A stretch of DNA of 38,345 bases, taken from NCBI GenBank assembly GCA_003818505.1, contig RPRI01000036.1, positions 1-38,345 of the forward strand, given 5' to 3'. Shown one piece after another: positions 7,434 through 16,981 of the stretch. The notes beneath the pieces are model-generated. The model had not been told where the DNA came from, did no database searches, and saw only the letters and a program-made list of their open reading frames with translations. Each line of letters starts with the position of its first letter. Within the stretch, counting starts at the first letter, position 1. Both the position numbers and the translations under genes were made by a program. This stretch comes from Desulfobacteraceae bacterium (GTDB taxonomy: Bacteria > Desulfobacterota > Desulfobacteria > Desulfobacterales > RPRI01).

Positions 7434-7442
7434 GAGTTTCTC

Positions 7443-8495
7443 ATGGCATTCGGCAGTAAAAATCATCTTATAGGCTTGGATATCGGGTCAAGAACCCTTA
7501 AAGCGGGCGAAATTATTGAAACGAAAAAAGGGCGTCGCCTGAAAAAATTCGGCACGATCGATATTCCTCCCGGGTTAATTGAAGATGGCGCAATTAATGA
7601 TCATGATTCTGTTGCAGATTATATCCGCCAGCTCTTCAAAGCAAACAAAATGAAGGAACAGAATGTTGCGGTATCGATAGGTGGATTCTCCGTAATTGTA
7701 AAGAAAATTACTGTTCAGACAATGGATGAAAGCAAGCTGCAGGAAACAATCCAGTTTGAGGCCGAGCAATATATTCCCTTTGACATAAGCGATGTGAATC
7801 TTGATTTTCAAATTCTCGGAGAGAAGGAAAATAATACAAATCAGATGAGTGTTTTCCTGGTCGCCGCAAAAAAGGAAATGGTAAGTGAATATATTAACCT
7901 TGTTCGTATGGCCGGCCTGAATCCATGCATAATTGATGTGGAAGCCTTTGCTCTACAGAATATATTTGAATTCAGTTATGATGCAAAAGATGAAACCATT
8001 GCTTTAATTGATATCGGAGCAGGCAAAACATCATTGAATATCTTAAAGGGGCTTTCTTCCTTGTTCATGAGAGATGTCTCCCTGGGGTGCGGGCAGATAA
8101 ATCAAAAAATGGTTTCTCTTGCGGGATGCTCCCTTGAAGAAGCCGAGCAAATGAAATTTGGCGGCCAGAATGAAAAAATATCTTCGGAAGATTTAAATGA
8201 AATAATATCTTCTGTTGTATCGGACTGGTGTGCAGAAATCAAACGCGCGCTTGACTTTTTTTATTCCACATATCCTGATGATACCATAACAAAAATAATA
8301 CTAAGCGGCGGCGGCGCCAATATAAATGAATTTCGTCAGCTGCTTGCGGCGGAAGCTTCAGCTGAGGTGGAAATAATTAATCCATTTAACAAGTTGGAAG
8401 TGGCCGATAACCTTGATTCTTCGTACCTTGAAAAAATTGCTCCTCAGGCCGCTATTTGCATGGGTCTGGCACTTAGAAGGGTTGATGATAAATGA
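7443..8495 (+). CDS. pilM: Type IV pilus assembly protein PilM
   Basis: PilM is the cytoplasmic actin-like ATPase that binds the N-terminal tail of PilN and anchors the inner-membrane alignment complex of type IV pili. The 350-residue protein shows the actin-like elements in order: phosphate-1 'IGLDIGSRTLKAGE' (about 10-23), 'QFEAEQYIPFD' (about 105-115), phosphate-2 'IALIDIGAGKTSLN' (about 188-201) and the adenosine motif 'IILSGGGANI' (about 282-291). The length fits the family (about 350). The start ATG follows the HTH stop by 9 nt with only a weak GAG-type RBS. The stop overlaps the pilN start (ATGA), indicating translational coupling. Confidence 0.95.
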   Translation: MAFGSKNHLIGLDIGSRTLKAGEIIETKKGRRLKKFGTIDIPPGLIEDGAINDHDSVADYIRQLFKANKMKEQNVAVSIGGFSVIVKKITVQTMDESKLQETIQFEAEQYIPFDISDVNLDFQILGEKENNTNQMSVFLVAAKKEMVSEYINLVRMAGLNPCIIDVEAFALQNIFEFSYDAKDETIALIDIGAGKTSLNILKGLSSLFMRDVSLGCGQINQKMVSLAGCSLEEAEQMKFGGQNEKISSEDLNEIISSVVSDWCAEIKRALDFFYSTYPDDTITKIILSGGGANINEFRQLLAAEASAEVEIINPFNKLEVADNLDSSYLEKIAPQAAICMGLALRRVDDK

Positions 8496-9127
8496 TAAAA
8501 ATTAATCTTCTGCCTTTTCGTACCGCAAGAAAAAAAGAGAATGTTCGTCGCCAATCATCAATACTGTTTTTCTCTTTATTCCTGGTTTTAATACTTTTGG
8601 TTTTTTTCAATATAAAGCTAAGCGGTCAGGTTAAAGAGATTAAATCAAAAGTTGCAACTGCAAAGACAGAAACTGCAAAATACGAAAAAATTAATAATGA
8701 AATCAAAGAGATTAAGGCAAAACTTGAAATCCTTGAAACTAAAATGGGCGTGATTAAAACCCTTGAGTCCAATCGCTATGAGCCGGTGAGGCTTATGGAT
8801 GCGATGACGAGCCTTATTGTTCCAAAACGGATGTGGTTTGTCAATTTAGATGGAAGGGGAAATACCGTAAACATTTCGGGGGTTGCAATAGACAATCAAA
8901 CTGTGGCAGATTTTATGACACGCCTCGAAAGATCAAAGCTTTTTGAAACGGTCAATTTAAAATCATTGAAACAAAATGTGGATAAATCAAAAACATTGAA
9001 ACCAGGTGTGGACAAACAGTCAATATTTAAGCGTTTTGACATATCATGCGGCAAAATTGTGAAACAAATAGACAAACAAGTGGAAAAGAAAGAAGTGAAG
9101 AAAGCAGCAAAAAGTAAGGGCAAATAA
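8492..9127 (+). CDS. pilN: Type IV pilus assembly protein PilN
   Basis: PilN is a single-pass inner-membrane protein linking PilM to PilO. The first residues 'MIKINLLPFR' carry the conserved INLLP motif that docks in PilM. A membrane segment (about 25-45) is followed by a coiled coil (about 46-95) and the periplasmic ferredoxin-like fold with 'MTSLIVPKRMWFVNL' and 'VNISGVAIDNQTVADFM'. At 211 residues it is slightly longer than usual because of a Lys-rich tail ('QVEKKEVKKAAKSKGK'). A small internal duplication is visible as 'LKQNVDKSKT' / 'LKPGVDKQS' near residues 155-174. Its ATG overlaps the pilM stop, and pilO follows after 3 nt. Confidence 0.93.
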   Translation: MIKINLLPFRTARKKENVRRQSSILFFSLFLVLILLVFFNIKLSGQVKEIKSKVATAKTETAKYEKINNEIKEIKAKLEILETKMGVIKTLESNRYEPVRLMDAMTSLIVPKRMWFVNLDGRGNTVNISGVAIDNQTVADFMTRLERSKLFETVNLKSLKQNVDKSKTLKPGVDKQSIFKRFDISCGKIVKQIDKQVEKKEVKKAAKSKGK

Positions 9128-9130
9128 ATA

Positions 9131-9805
9131 ATGGAAAAGCCGAGCATCTCAAAATCAATCGCCACTGTATTTGAAAAGCTTGAAAAACTTTCAAAGATAC
9201 AAAGAATGCTCTTTTTTGGCGGTACTTTATTGCTTATAATAGCTATTTTCGGTTATTTTATGTATTTTCCAAAAATGCAGGAATTAAAGAAGCTGGGTTC
9301 AGAGTATGAAGATCTGGAAAAAAAGCTTACTGCCGCAAAAAAGACCGCAAAGAATCTGTCTAAAGTTAAAGAAGAGATGAATAATGCGGAGTCGCAACTG
9401 AAAATTGTTATGAAAGCTCTTCCTGAAACAAGGGAGATTCCGACTCTTCTTGAAAGCATATCCCTTTCAGGTCAGGACGCCGGACTTGAATTTGTTTTGT
9501 TCCAGCCTGGAAATGAACAGGATAAAAGTTTTTATGCTGAAATTCCGGTGTCAATACAAATATCCGGCAAGTATCATAATGTTGCTCTTTTTTTTGACAA
9601 AGTGGCACGACTTCCGCGAATCGTCAATATTCAGGATATAAACATGGAACCCGACACGGCAAAAAAGAATAATGAGCTTTTAACAACCTGTACCGCTGTG
9701 ACTTATAGATTTTTGGAGGCCAAGGCTGCCGAACCTGCTGCTGAAGACAAAAAGGAAGCCGCAAAAAAGAAAAAAGTCGTAACAAAGCCTGGTAAGCATG
9801 GATAA
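9131..9805 (+). CDS. pilO: Type IV pilus inner-membrane protein PilO
   Basis: PilO forms heterodimers with PilN in the periplasm. The 224-residue protein has a cytoplasmic N-terminus, one membrane segment (about 27-47), a coiled coil (about 50-95) and the PilO core ('ALPETREIPTLLESISLSGQDAG' in part; 'IPVSIQISGKYHNVALFFDKVARLPRIVNI' in part). This is the standard arrangement and length. The last ~25 residues are Ala/Lys/Glu-rich ('EDKKEAAKKKKVVTKPGK'), echoing the tail of PilN. The stop lies 8 nt inside the pilP start, so the two are translationally coupled. Confidence 0.93.
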   Translation: MEKPSISKSIATVFEKLEKLSKIQRMLFFGGTLLLIIAIFGYFMYFPKMQELKKLGSEYEDLEKKLTAAKKTAKNLSKVKEEMNNAESQLKIVMKALPETREIPTLLESISLSGQDAGLEFVLFQPGNEQDKSFYAEIPVSIQISGKYHNVALFFDKVARLPRIVNIQDINMEPDTAKKNNELLTTCTAVTYRFLEAKAAEPAAEDKKEAAKKKKVVTKPGKHG

Positions 9806-10559
9806 ACATCTGACACAAATTAATATTGCAATTGGTATTTTATGCCTGATTCAATTTACAATTGGATGTGGCAATAAAAGTGAACCACCCCAAAAGGCTG
9901 TTGCTGTCAGCAAGAAGATAGTTGCAAAGAGCAATGCTGTATCTGCGCCTGTTCAAACTCCTGCTATTATCGAAGCGGAAAAACAGGCCGTTTCTTCTTC
10001 GCAGCTGGCAACACCTGCTCCAAGCGAAACCGCAGCAGATAAGGTAAAACCAGATTCTGCAGGACATGCTGATAAACAGAAAACAGGGGTTTCACCAACC
10101 GCGGTTCAACCTGGGGCGCCTTCTCCGACTGGGCAATTAATTGCATCAGTTTCTCAAACAGACATCGCAAAAATGCAACCTGAAGGACTGGTTGGTTATA
10201 ATCCTGAAGGAAAGATAGATCCGTTTGCCGTTTTATTTAAAGAAGGGGATTCTTCTGGCCCAAACAAACAAAGCAAGGAAAGGCGGATTCCTAGGACTCC
10301 CCTTGAAATGGTTGATCTGGGTCAATTAAAACTTGTGGCAATAATGCATACAAAGAGCGGAAATAAAGCTCTTGTAGAAGAAGCTTCAGGTAAAGGATAT
10401 GTTGTTAAAAATGGGACTTACATGGGAATTAATTCTGGAAAAGTGATCAAAATATTAAGAGATCGCATAATTATTGAGGAAGAAGCTGAAAATATTATCG
10501 GGAAGAGGATTATCCAAGAAAGAGAACTTAAACTTCAGAAACCTCTTGGAGAACAATGA
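9798..10559 (+). CDS. pilP: Type IV pilus lipoprotein PilP
   Basis: PilP is an inner-membrane lipoprotein that connects PilN/PilO to the PilQ secretin. The signal sequence ends in a lipobox-like 'FTIGC' (Cys24), and the region after it is a long Ala/Pro/Ser/Lys linker (about 28-120) expected to span the periplasm. The PilP beta-sandwich follows: 'GKIDPFAVLF' (about 137-146), 'TPLEMVDLGQLKLVAIM' (about 166-182) and 'GYVVKNGTYMGINSGKV'. At 253 residues it is longer than many PilP proteins (about 170-180) because of the linker. It overlaps pilO by 8 nt and ends just before pilQ. Confidence 0.93.
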   Translation: MDKHLTQINIAIGILCLIQFTIGCGNKSEPPQKAVAVSKKIVAKSNAVSAPVQTPAIIEAEKQAVSSSQLATPAPSETAADKVKPDSAGHADKQKTGVSPTAVQPGAPSPTGQLIASVSQTDIAKMQPEGLVGYNPEGKIDPFAVLFKEGDSSGPNKQSKERRIPRTPLEMVDLGQLKLVAIMHTKSGNKALVEEASGKGYVVKNGTYMGINSGKVIKILRDRIIIEEEAENIIGKRIIQERELKLQKPLGEQ

Positions 10560-10560
10560 T

Positions 10561-13155
10561 ATGAATTATGACCAATTGAAATTATTAAAAGTTCGTTTAG
10601 TAACCGTTTTTCTTGCCATTCTTGTTTCTTTGCTTTTAGGATCTGTCTCTGATAGTCATGCGCAGCAAAAAGATCAGGAAGAACGAAAGCCCGTTGCTGA
10701 AGCTCCGCAAATTGCAACCCGGATCGAATCTATTACACTGGATAAATCAGGCAATGGCACAGTAATAGAAGTCAAATCAGACGGAATGATAAATGATTTT
10801 AAATCATCCACAATTGATAGTACACCCAATCTTCCGGCCCGAATCATTTTTGACATTATTAATGTTAAAAGCCCTTTTAAAAAGGAGCAAATTGTCAAGG
10901 CTAATACAAAATGGGTCAGCCAAATTAGGCATTACTCATCTGCTGATAAAGTTCGTATAGTATTAGATACAAAAAACAAATATTTAAAATCCTTTTCAGC
11001 CAAACCTGTTCCTAACGGGCTATTGATAAGTGTCGGGCCTATGGAGACAAAGACTTCAGAAATAAGTTCTCAGCCGGTCATTAAAAAAGAGCCCTTAGTC
11101 TCGGCTGGAAAAATCGCAGAAAAGTCTGTGACATCAGATATTAAGCCGGTTTCGGATGTTTTGAAGAATAAAATTGTGTTAACTGATTCAAAATCTGCAT
11201 GGGTCAACAAAATTGACTTTTCAAGCGAAGATTCAGGTAAATCAACAATAACTATAGGAACTACAAAACCAGTTGAGTATAATGTAATAAAGGTGGAAGA
11301 AAGACTGCTTCATCTTCAGCTTAAAAACACGAATATTCCTGTTAATCAGAGGAGACCTCTTATAACAACTCGTTTCAACAGCGCTGTAGACAGAATTACA
11401 CCTGTTCTGAAGCCTGTTATGAAAAAGACAACCATAGTGGCAATCGAACTTAGAGAAGCGGTACCTTACGTGGTTGATCAGTCGGACAACATTCTGAAGG
11501 TTCATTTTGAAGCTTCTTCCGTTTTGCCCAAGCCTGAAAAAGAGGCTGCCCTTCCGGAGTGGAAGGAAGTTCTTGCAAGTGTGCCTATTGAACCGGTCGA
11601 AACCAAAACAGTAGAACCGCTGACAAAGCAAGTTGCAGAAGCTAAAAAGATTCTTCTTGAGCCAGAAAAACATACGGTATTGAAGGTTGCAGAAGCTAAA
11701 AAAACCCTTCTTGAGTCTGGAAAACAACACACGGAATCGCAGGTTGCAGAAGCTAAAAAGACTATTCTTGGATCCGAAAAACAATACACGGGAGAAAAAA
11801 TAGCTCTTGATTTCTATGATACTGATATTAAGAATGTATTTCGTATCTTACAGGAAGTCAGCGGTAAAAATTTTGCAGTTGATAAAAGCGTAACCGGAAA
11901 AGTCACTTTGTCGCTGGAAAAACCTGTTCCATGGGACCAGGTTCTAGATCTTGTTCTTAAAATGAATCAGCTTGGAATGGTTTATGAAGGAGATATTATC
12001 AGGATATCTCCTGTAGAAGCAATCAAAAAGGAAAATGAATTAAAACAGGCAGAGTTTGACCTATTTCAAAAAATAAGGGGACAAGAAAGGGTTATGGAAC
12101 CGATGGTGGTTGAATATATCCCGATCAGTTATGCCAACGCTAAGACAGAGATATTACCACACCTGCTGCCGCTACGAACCACAACCAAGGACCCATTGAA
12201 GCCGCCAGGTGCTGCTGTTGAGTACAGGGGAAGCGTCGGTGTTGATGAAAGACAAAACATTATTATAATAACGGATATTGCTGAAGTTGTCAAGATGGCA
12301 AAAGAAATTGTAAGTAAACTTGACAAAGTGACACCCCAGGTAATCATAGAGGCAAGAATAGTTGAAGCAAGCACCAATTTTTCTAGAGAAATCGGCACCA
12401 GCTGGGGGGGTGGAATCGGTGTTCAGCCGACAAGCCTTATAGCTGGCACATATGGAGATGTTTCTTCGATTGATGACAGAGTCGGAGTCGGCCCTCAGAA
12501 TAATTTTAGCAGTGTTGGTGGAACATACGGAGCAAATACCGCTATTAATTTCCCGACAACTACAGGTCTTACTGATATGGCAAGCATTGGGTTTAATTTT
12601 GTCAAACTTGGCGGAACACCGCTTTTGCTGAATGCAAAACTTCAGGCAATGGAAGCCCAGGGTGAAGGTAAAATAGTATCTGCGCCTAAGATAGTTACTC
12701 TTGACAATAAGAAGGCTACAATTTCGCAGGGACTAGACTATCCGTATTACAAACTCGATACTTCCGGGAATACGACATTGGAGTTTAAAGAGGTAAATCT
12801 ATTGCTGAATGTAACACCGCATGTTACTGCTGACAATCGGATTTCTATGGTAATTGAGATAAAAAAGGATGATCTGGGGCAGATAATAAGTGGTGTGCAA
12901 TCTTTTACAACAAAGGAAGCCAAAACCGAACTCCTAATGAATGACGGAGAAACAGTCGTAATTGGCGGTATAATCAAGACCACCAATAGTTCAGCTGGCG
13001 CAGGAGTTCCAGGGTTGTCGATGATTCCGATACTAGGATGGCTTTTCAAGACCGACGGGAAAACCGACAACAAGGAAGAGCTTCTTATATTCATAACTCC
13101 GAAGATAGTTATGCTTGAGCGGCAAAGCGCTCAGCGAAGCGCTTCATTGAACTGA
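10561..13155 (+). CDS. pilQ: Type IV pilus secretin PilQ
   Basis: PilQ is the outer-membrane ring through which the pilus passes. The ATG at 10561 has GGAG nine nt upstream (10548-10551) and a signal peptide ending 'SHAQQ', so I prefer it to an in-frame extension back into pilP at 10474; the protein is then 864 residues. Order of domains: AMIN (about 40-160) and a second AMIN-like region (about 200-320), both for peptidoglycan binding; an Ala/Glu/Lys linker with a triple repeat; STN ('IALDFYDTDIKNVFRIL', about 415-430); one secretin N domain ('VEYIPISYANAKTEIL'); and the secretin core with 'GEGKIVSAPKIVTLDNKKAT' and the late 'GVPGLSMIPILGWLFKT' signature. The operon ends here with a terminator. 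Confidence 0.95.
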   Translation: MNYDQLKLLKVRLVTVFLAILVSLLLGSVSDSHAQQKDQEERKPVAEAPQIATRIESITLDKSGNGTVIEVKSDGMINDFKSSTIDSTPNLPARIIFDIINVKSPFKKEQIVKANTKWVSQIRHYSSADKVRIVLDTKNKYLKSFSAKPVPNGLLISVGPMETKTSEISSQPVIKKEPLVSAGKIAEKSVTSDIKPVSDVLKNKIVLTDSKSAWVNKIDFSSEDSGKSTITIGTTKPVEYNVIKVEERLLHLQLKNTNIPVNQRRPLITTRFNSAVDRITPVLKPVMKKTTIVAIELREAVPYVVDQSDNILKVHFEASSVLPKPEKEAALPEWKEVLASVPIEPVETKTVEPLTKQVAEAKKILLEPEKHTVLKVAEAKKTLLESGKQHTESQVAEAKKTILGSEKQYTGEKIALDFYDTDIKNVFRILQEVSGKNFAVDKSVTGKVTLSLEKPVPWDQVLDLVLKMNQLGMVYEGDIIRISPVEAIKKENELKQAEFDLFQKIRGQERVMEPMVVEYIPISYANAKTEILPHLLPLRTTTKDPLKPPGAAVEYRGSVGVDERQNIIIITDIAEVVKMAKEIVSKLDKVTPQVIIEARIVEASTNFSREIGTSWGGGIGVQPTSLIAGTYGDVSSIDDRVGVGPQNNFSSVGGTYGANTAINFPTTTGLTDMASIGFNFVKLGGTPLLLNAKLQAMEAQGEGKIVSAPKIVTLDNKKATISQGLDYPYYKLDTSGNTTLEFKEVNLLLNVTPHVTADNRISMVIEIKKDDLGQIISGVQSFTTKEAKTELLMNDGETVVIGGIIKTTNSSAGAGVPGLSMIPILGWLFKTDGKTDNKEELLIFITPKIVMLERQSAQRSASLN
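11632..11799 (+). repeat. Three tandem repeats inside pilQ linker
   Basis: Units begin at 11632, 11686 and 11743 (54 and 57 nt apart). Each opens with GTTGCAGAAGCTAAAAA, giving VAEAKK followed by a Leu-Leu and a Glu-Lys pair. The in-frame repeat covers residues 358 to about 413 of PilQ, between the AMIN region and the STN domain. The near-identical first 17 nt suggest recent duplication and possible length variation. Confidence 0.85.
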
Positions 13156-13211
13156 AACGCGAGCGCGAATTATTCCCCTATTCCCCGTTGCTTGAGTCGG
13201 GGAGCTTCAAT

Positions 13212-13243
13212 AAATTCACTCCCGCTCAAACGGGGGTGAATTT
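13212..13243 (+). terminator. Hairpin terminator between convergent pilQ and TPR gene
   Basis: AAATTCACTCCCG (13212-13224) pairs with CGGGGGTGAATTT (13231-13243) around a CTCAAA loop, a 13-bp stem with one G-T pair. On the plus strand it is followed by CTATTT, so a rho-independent terminator for pilQ is likely. The stem abuts the stop of the minus-strand TPR gene and could serve both directions. A weaker CCCCG/CGGGG stem sits just upstream (13183-13202). Confidence 0.7.
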
Positions 13244-14011
13244 CTATTTGAGGTGTTCTTTTTGTATTCGTGAAATTTCATTTATAGCTTCAGCAGCCAA
13301 TTGGCTTCCAGGCGCAATGCTGACCACTTTTCTGTAAAATAACAATGCTTTATTATATTCTTTTAACATCGCATAAGCGCCTGCAAGATCAGAGAACAGT
13401 TCGGGAAAGCCTGGAGAATATTTTACAGCCCTTTCAAAGCAATTTACTGCATCCAGTGGGTTTCCAATCGCAATATAAGTAAGTCCTAACCCTCGTAACG
13501 CAATCGGGAAATTGGGGCCAATCTTTAATGCTTCCTTATAATAGCTTTCGGCTAATGCAAATTCTTTTTTGTTGTAATATGCCCACCCGAGATTGGTCAA
13601 AGGATAGTGAGGTGTTGCATACAGAAGATCTCTGGAGACTTCTTTAAAGCAAATGATTGCCGAATCCCAGTTTTTGGTTGCCAGATATGCCGTTCCAAGA
13701 TTGTTTCTGGCAGGAGCATAATCAGGTTTAAGATCAATTGCTTTTTTGAAATGCTCGATCGCCAGAGTAAGCTGATCTTTTGTCATGTAAACAAGACCTA
13801 AATCATTATGAAGGTGAGGATCATTGGTATAGGTTCTTTCAGCTTTTAAAAGTTCATTTAGAGCTGCAGTGTAATCCTTTTGCCCCATGTAGGCTTCTCC
13901 AACAAGCCTTCCTGCTTCTTCCTGTTTTTTTAATAATTCAATGTCTGCGCATGAAGCAATGCAGAATATATAAAAAATAAATCCGGTATAACAAAGCCAT
14001 TTTCTATTCAT
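13244..14011 (-). CDS. TPR lipoprotein, PilF/PilW-like secretin pilotin candidate
   Basis: The 255-residue protein has a lipoprotein signal with Cys21 ('FCIASC') and about six TPR units from residue 33 onward, for example 'AYMGQKDYTAALNELLKAE', 'GLVYMTKDQLTLAIEHFKKA', 'GTAYLATKNWDSAIICFKEV' and 'GWAYYNKKEFALAESYYKEA'. Size, lipobox and TPR number match PilF/PilW, the outer-membrane lipoprotein needed for PilQ multimer assembly. Its position tail-to-tail with pilQ supports this job, though generic TPR lipoproteins look similar. It lies 26 nt after thrC on the same strand and is probably expressed from the serS-thrC transcript. Confidence 0.8.
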   Translation of the reverse strand: MNRKWLCYTGFIFYIFCIASCADIELLKKQEEAGRLVGEAYMGQKDYTAALNELLKAERTYTNDPHLHNDLGLVYMTKDQLTLAIEHFKKAIDLKPDYAPARNNLGTAYLATKNWDSAIICFKEVSRDLLYATPHYPLTNLGWAYYNKKEFALAESYYKEALKIGPNFPIALRGLGLTYIAIGNPLDAVNCFERAVKYSPGFPELFSDLAGAYAMLKEYNKALLFYRKVVSIAPGSQLAAEAINEISRIQKEHLK

Positions 14012-14037
14012 TTTTTTCCTCTAAGCTCAATAGTTGT

Positions 14038-15540
14038 TTACCTTTTTTTAAGATCAAGCAGACCGGCAATTTCATCTGAAACACGTTTTACAAACATATT
14101 AAAATCGTTTCCGGCTAATGGTTTTCCGGGAGCAGGAATTTTATCCAACCCTTGAGGGTGTATTAAAACCGGAAAATTAATCAGCGATTTGTCCGGCAGG
14201 ACTTCATAGCCGGCAGGAAACTTATTTTCAAAATACATCTCCTGGAATCCTGAAAATTTAATGGCATGGGCTGTTGAATCCAATACGGCAGTTTCTTTTG
14301 AAGATACTAAACCGGATGTAACCGCAATTGCAAGTCCTGCGAGACATTCACCGCCATGCGTACATGCGATATGCCCGTTGCGGTTTGCTGTAATTTGCCA
14401 GTCCAAGATGGACTGTTCGTTAACCTCTATGAAAAAAACTCTCTCTTTTCCTGCAAGCCGGTTGTAATTGTCAACAAGATGAATTACCCGCGGCATTGAA
14501 ACCGGATTGCCTATCATTGCGGCCTGAGCAACGCTCGGCTTAACATCTACCGGAACAAATTTGCGCTTTGCGACATCGGGTTCACTGTAGTAATTGAAGA
14601 CCGGATTGGCGTGTTCTGATTGAACGCCGATTATTTTCGGCAGCACATTTATAATGCCTGTCTCATAGAATTTTATGAATCCATTTAATACTGCCGTGAT
14701 GTTGCCCGCGTTTCCGATAGGAATAAATATGGTTTTGTCATTCATATCATACTCAAAATCTTGAGCAATTTCATAGGAATATGATTCCTGCCCGAGAATT
14801 CGCCATGCATTCTTTGAATTAAGGAGTGCAACATTATATTTTTCTGATAAATGCTCTACTATCTTCATGCAGTCGTCAAAAACACCAGGGATTTCGAAAA
14901 CCGAAGCACCGCTGCCCAAAGGCTGAGAAAGCTGCTGGGGTGTCACTTTCTTATGAGGAAGGAGAACCGCGGACTTTATATGAGGCTGAAGATAGGATGC
15001 ATATAAAGCGGCTGACGCCGAAGTATCGCCTGTGGATGCGCAGATAGCAAGAACATCCGAAACAAGTCCTTCTTTGACCAAAAAATTTATATAACTTAAT
15101 GCGCTGGCCATTCCCCTGTCTTTGAAAGAAGCGCTTGGATTCTGACCGTCATTTTTGAAGAAAAATTTCACACCGGCCTTTTTTTGCAGCAATGAATTGG
15201 CTTCAACAAGCGGGGTATGTCCTTCTCCAAGGTATATTATTGAAGAAAGAGGTATAACCGGCCCGATAAATTCATGGTACCGGTATATGCCTTTTAAAGC
15301 CGGTATTTTGGTCATTCTGCGGTAGTCGAATATGCGTTGCCATTTTTCGCCAGGGATTCTTTTCAATAGATCAAAATTCAAATCATTAAGCAAAAGGACT
15401 TTATTGCAATCGGGGCAGGTATATAAAAGCTTTTCAATTCCATATTCCCTGCCGCACCCCAAACACCTGTAAACAAAACTCCCTTTATGTTCCGGTATGA
15501 TAAAATGACGTATTTCATCTGGAAAATCTTCAGGCTTCAT
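14038..15540 (-). CDS. thrC: Threonine synthase
   Basis: ThrC converts O-phosphohomoserine to threonine with PLP in the cytoplasm. The 500-residue protein begins with a zinc-ribbon-like piece (Cys26, Cys29, Cys42, Cys45), then '[12 protein letters not shown]' (about 104-115) and the PLP lysine Lys140 in '[11 protein letters not shown]'. It continues with '[19 protein letters not shown]' (cofactor phosphate region) and '[17 protein letters not shown]'. The zinc-ribbon form and length fit the longer class found in deltaproteobacteria. The start has AAAGGA about 9 nt upstream and overlaps the serS stop by 4 nt (ATGA), indicating coupling. The TPR lipoprotein gene follows. Confidence 0.93.
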   Translation of the reverse strand: MKPEDFPDEIRHFIIPEHKGSFVYRCLGCGREYGIEKLLYTCPDCNKVLLLNDLNFDLLKRIPGEKWQRIFDYRRMTKIPALKGIYRYHEFIGPVIPLSSIIYLGEGHTPLVEANSLLQKKAGVKFFFKNDGQNPSASFKDRGMASALSYINFLVKEGLVSDVLAICASTGDTSASAALYASYLQPHIKSAVLLPHKKVTPQQLSQPLGSGASVFEIPGVFDDCMKIVEHLSEKYNVALLNSKNAWRILGQESYSYEIAQDFEYDMNDKTIFIPIGNAGNITAVLNGFIKFYETGIINVLPKIIGVQSEHANPVFNYYSEPDVAKRKFVPVDVKPSVAQAAMIGNPVSMPRVIHLVDNYNRLAGKERVFFIEVNEQSILDWQITANRNGHIACTHGGECLAGLAIAVTSGLVSSKETAVLDSTAHAIKFSGFQEMYFENKFPAGYEVLPDKSLINFPVLIHPQGLDKIPAPGKPLAGNDFNMFVKRVSDEIAGLLDLKKR

Positions 15541-16811
15541 GATGATATCCTTTCCATACCGCCCATGTAGGGTTTCAATAGTTCGGGAATAATAACAGAA
15601 CCGTCTTCCTTCTGGTAGTTTTCAAGAATGGCTGCAAAGGTCCTGCCTACGGCCAGGCCTGATCCATTTAATGTATGTACGAACTCCGATCCTTTTTTAC
15701 CTTTTCTTTTGAATCTTATGTTTCCGCGCCTTGCCTGGAAATCTTCGAAATTGCTGCACGATGATATTTCTCTGTAGACACCCTGAGAAGGCATCCATAC
15801 TTCAATATCGTAAGTTTTTGCGGCAGAAAAGCCAAGATCTCCCGCACAAAGGGATACAATCTGGTATGGAAGTCCGAGGTTCTTTAAAATAGTCTCCGCA
15901 TCGTTTAACAGCTTTTCAAGTTCATCATAAGAAGTTTCCGGTTTTGAAAATTTTACAAGTTCTACCTTATTGAACTGGTGTTGTCTTATTAATCCTTTTG
16001 TGTCTTTTCCGTATGAACCGGCTTCCGAGCGAAAGCATGGAGTATATGCAGTATATAAAACCGGCAGAACACTTTCATCCAGTGTCTCGTTCTGATGAAT
16101 ATTTGTGACAGGCACCTCGGCTGTCGGTATCAGGTAATAATCCCAGCCTTCCAGCTTGAATAGATCTTCAGTGAATTTGGGCAATTGCCCTGTGCTTGTC
16201 ATGCTTTGTTTGTTGACAATAAACGGGGGCAATATTTCCGTGTAACCATGCTGAGTCGTATGCGTTTCAAGCATAAAATTAATTAATGCTCTTTCAAGCC
16301 TTGCTCCGGCTCCAATGTAAAGAGGAAAGCGGGCCCCGGTTATCTTTGAAGCTCTTTCAAAATCAAGCACTTTAAGTTTTTCACCAATTTCCCAGTGAGG
16401 TATTGGTTCAAATGCAAATTCAGGCTTTTCCCCAACCGTTCTTATAATCCGGTTATCCGAACTGTCTTTTCCTTCCGGAACAGAAGAGTGTGGGATATTA
16501 GGTATTTCAAGAAGAATCCTGTTTATTTTTTCTTCATTTTCAGACAACTCCGAATCAAAACTTTTTATTTTCGCTGAAACTTCGCGCATTTCAAGAACAA
16601 GGCCATTTGCATCTTCACCTTTTCTTTTCATAGATGCAATTTTATCTGAGACAACATTACGGTGATGTCTTAATTCTTCAATTTCAACAAGAATAGACCT
16701 TGCTTTAGTGTCATATGTTTTAAAACCTTCAATATCAGCGCTTTTACATCGCTTTAAAATTGATTTTTGAACCATATCCAAATTTTGTCTGACAAACTTT
16801 AATTCTAGCAT
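15537..16811 (-). CDS. serS: Serine--tRNA ligase
   Basis: SerS charges tRNA-Ser (and tRNA-Sec) with serine. The 424-residue class II synthetase has the N-terminal tRNA-binding coiled coil (about 25-105, '[19 protein letters not shown]'), motif 2 '[20 protein letters not shown]' (about 260-280) and motif 3 '[20 protein letters not shown]' (about 383-402). '[12 protein letters not shown]' is the usual serine-site strand. The start ATG has AGGGA about 6 nt upstream. First gene of the serS-thrC-TPR unit, with a probable promoter some 170 nt upstream. Confidence 0.97.
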   Translation of the reverse strand: MLELKFVRQNLDMVQKSILKRCKSADIEGFKTYDTKARSILVEIEELRHHRNVVSDKIASMKRKGEDANGLVLEMREVSAKIKSFDSELSENEEKINRILLEIPNIPHSSVPEGKDSSDNRIIRTVGEKPEFAFEPIPHWEIGEKLKVLDFERASKITGARFPLYIGAGARLERALINFMLETHTTQHGYTEILPPFIVNKQSMTSTGQLPKFTEDLFKLEGWDYYLIPTAEVPVTNIHQNETLDESVLPVLYTAYTPCFRSEAGSYGKDTKGLIRQHQFNKVELVKFSKPETSYDELEKLLNDAETILKNLGLPYQIVSLCAGDLGFSAAKTYDIEVWMPSQGVYREISSCSNFEDFQARRGNIRFKRKGKKGSEFVHTLNGSGLAVGRTFAAILENYQKEDGSVIIPELLKPYMGGMERISS

Positions 16812-16981
16812 AAGTATCCCTGTTTTCTATAAAATAATTGTAACTGTCCTATTCGATAAGGCTATTTGACTGTATGCTGTCAGCTTAAACTGCATCCTAA
16901 ACGCCTACAGCCTTCTGCGTTCATATGCTTGAACCAGTGACTGAATATAACCTATAGCAAATAACAAAACAAACTGGTTTA

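Noticed and set aside
10474..10560. Upstream extension of PilQ into pilP
   Set aside because: It would place 29 charged residues before the signal peptide. The ATG at 10561 has a good RBS and directly precedes the signal sequence.
11242..11784. Minus-strand frame of 180 codons inside pilQ with repeated Phe-Cys-Asn-Leu
   Set aside because: It is the reverse reading of the pilQ linker repeat, and the plus strand is clearly coding.
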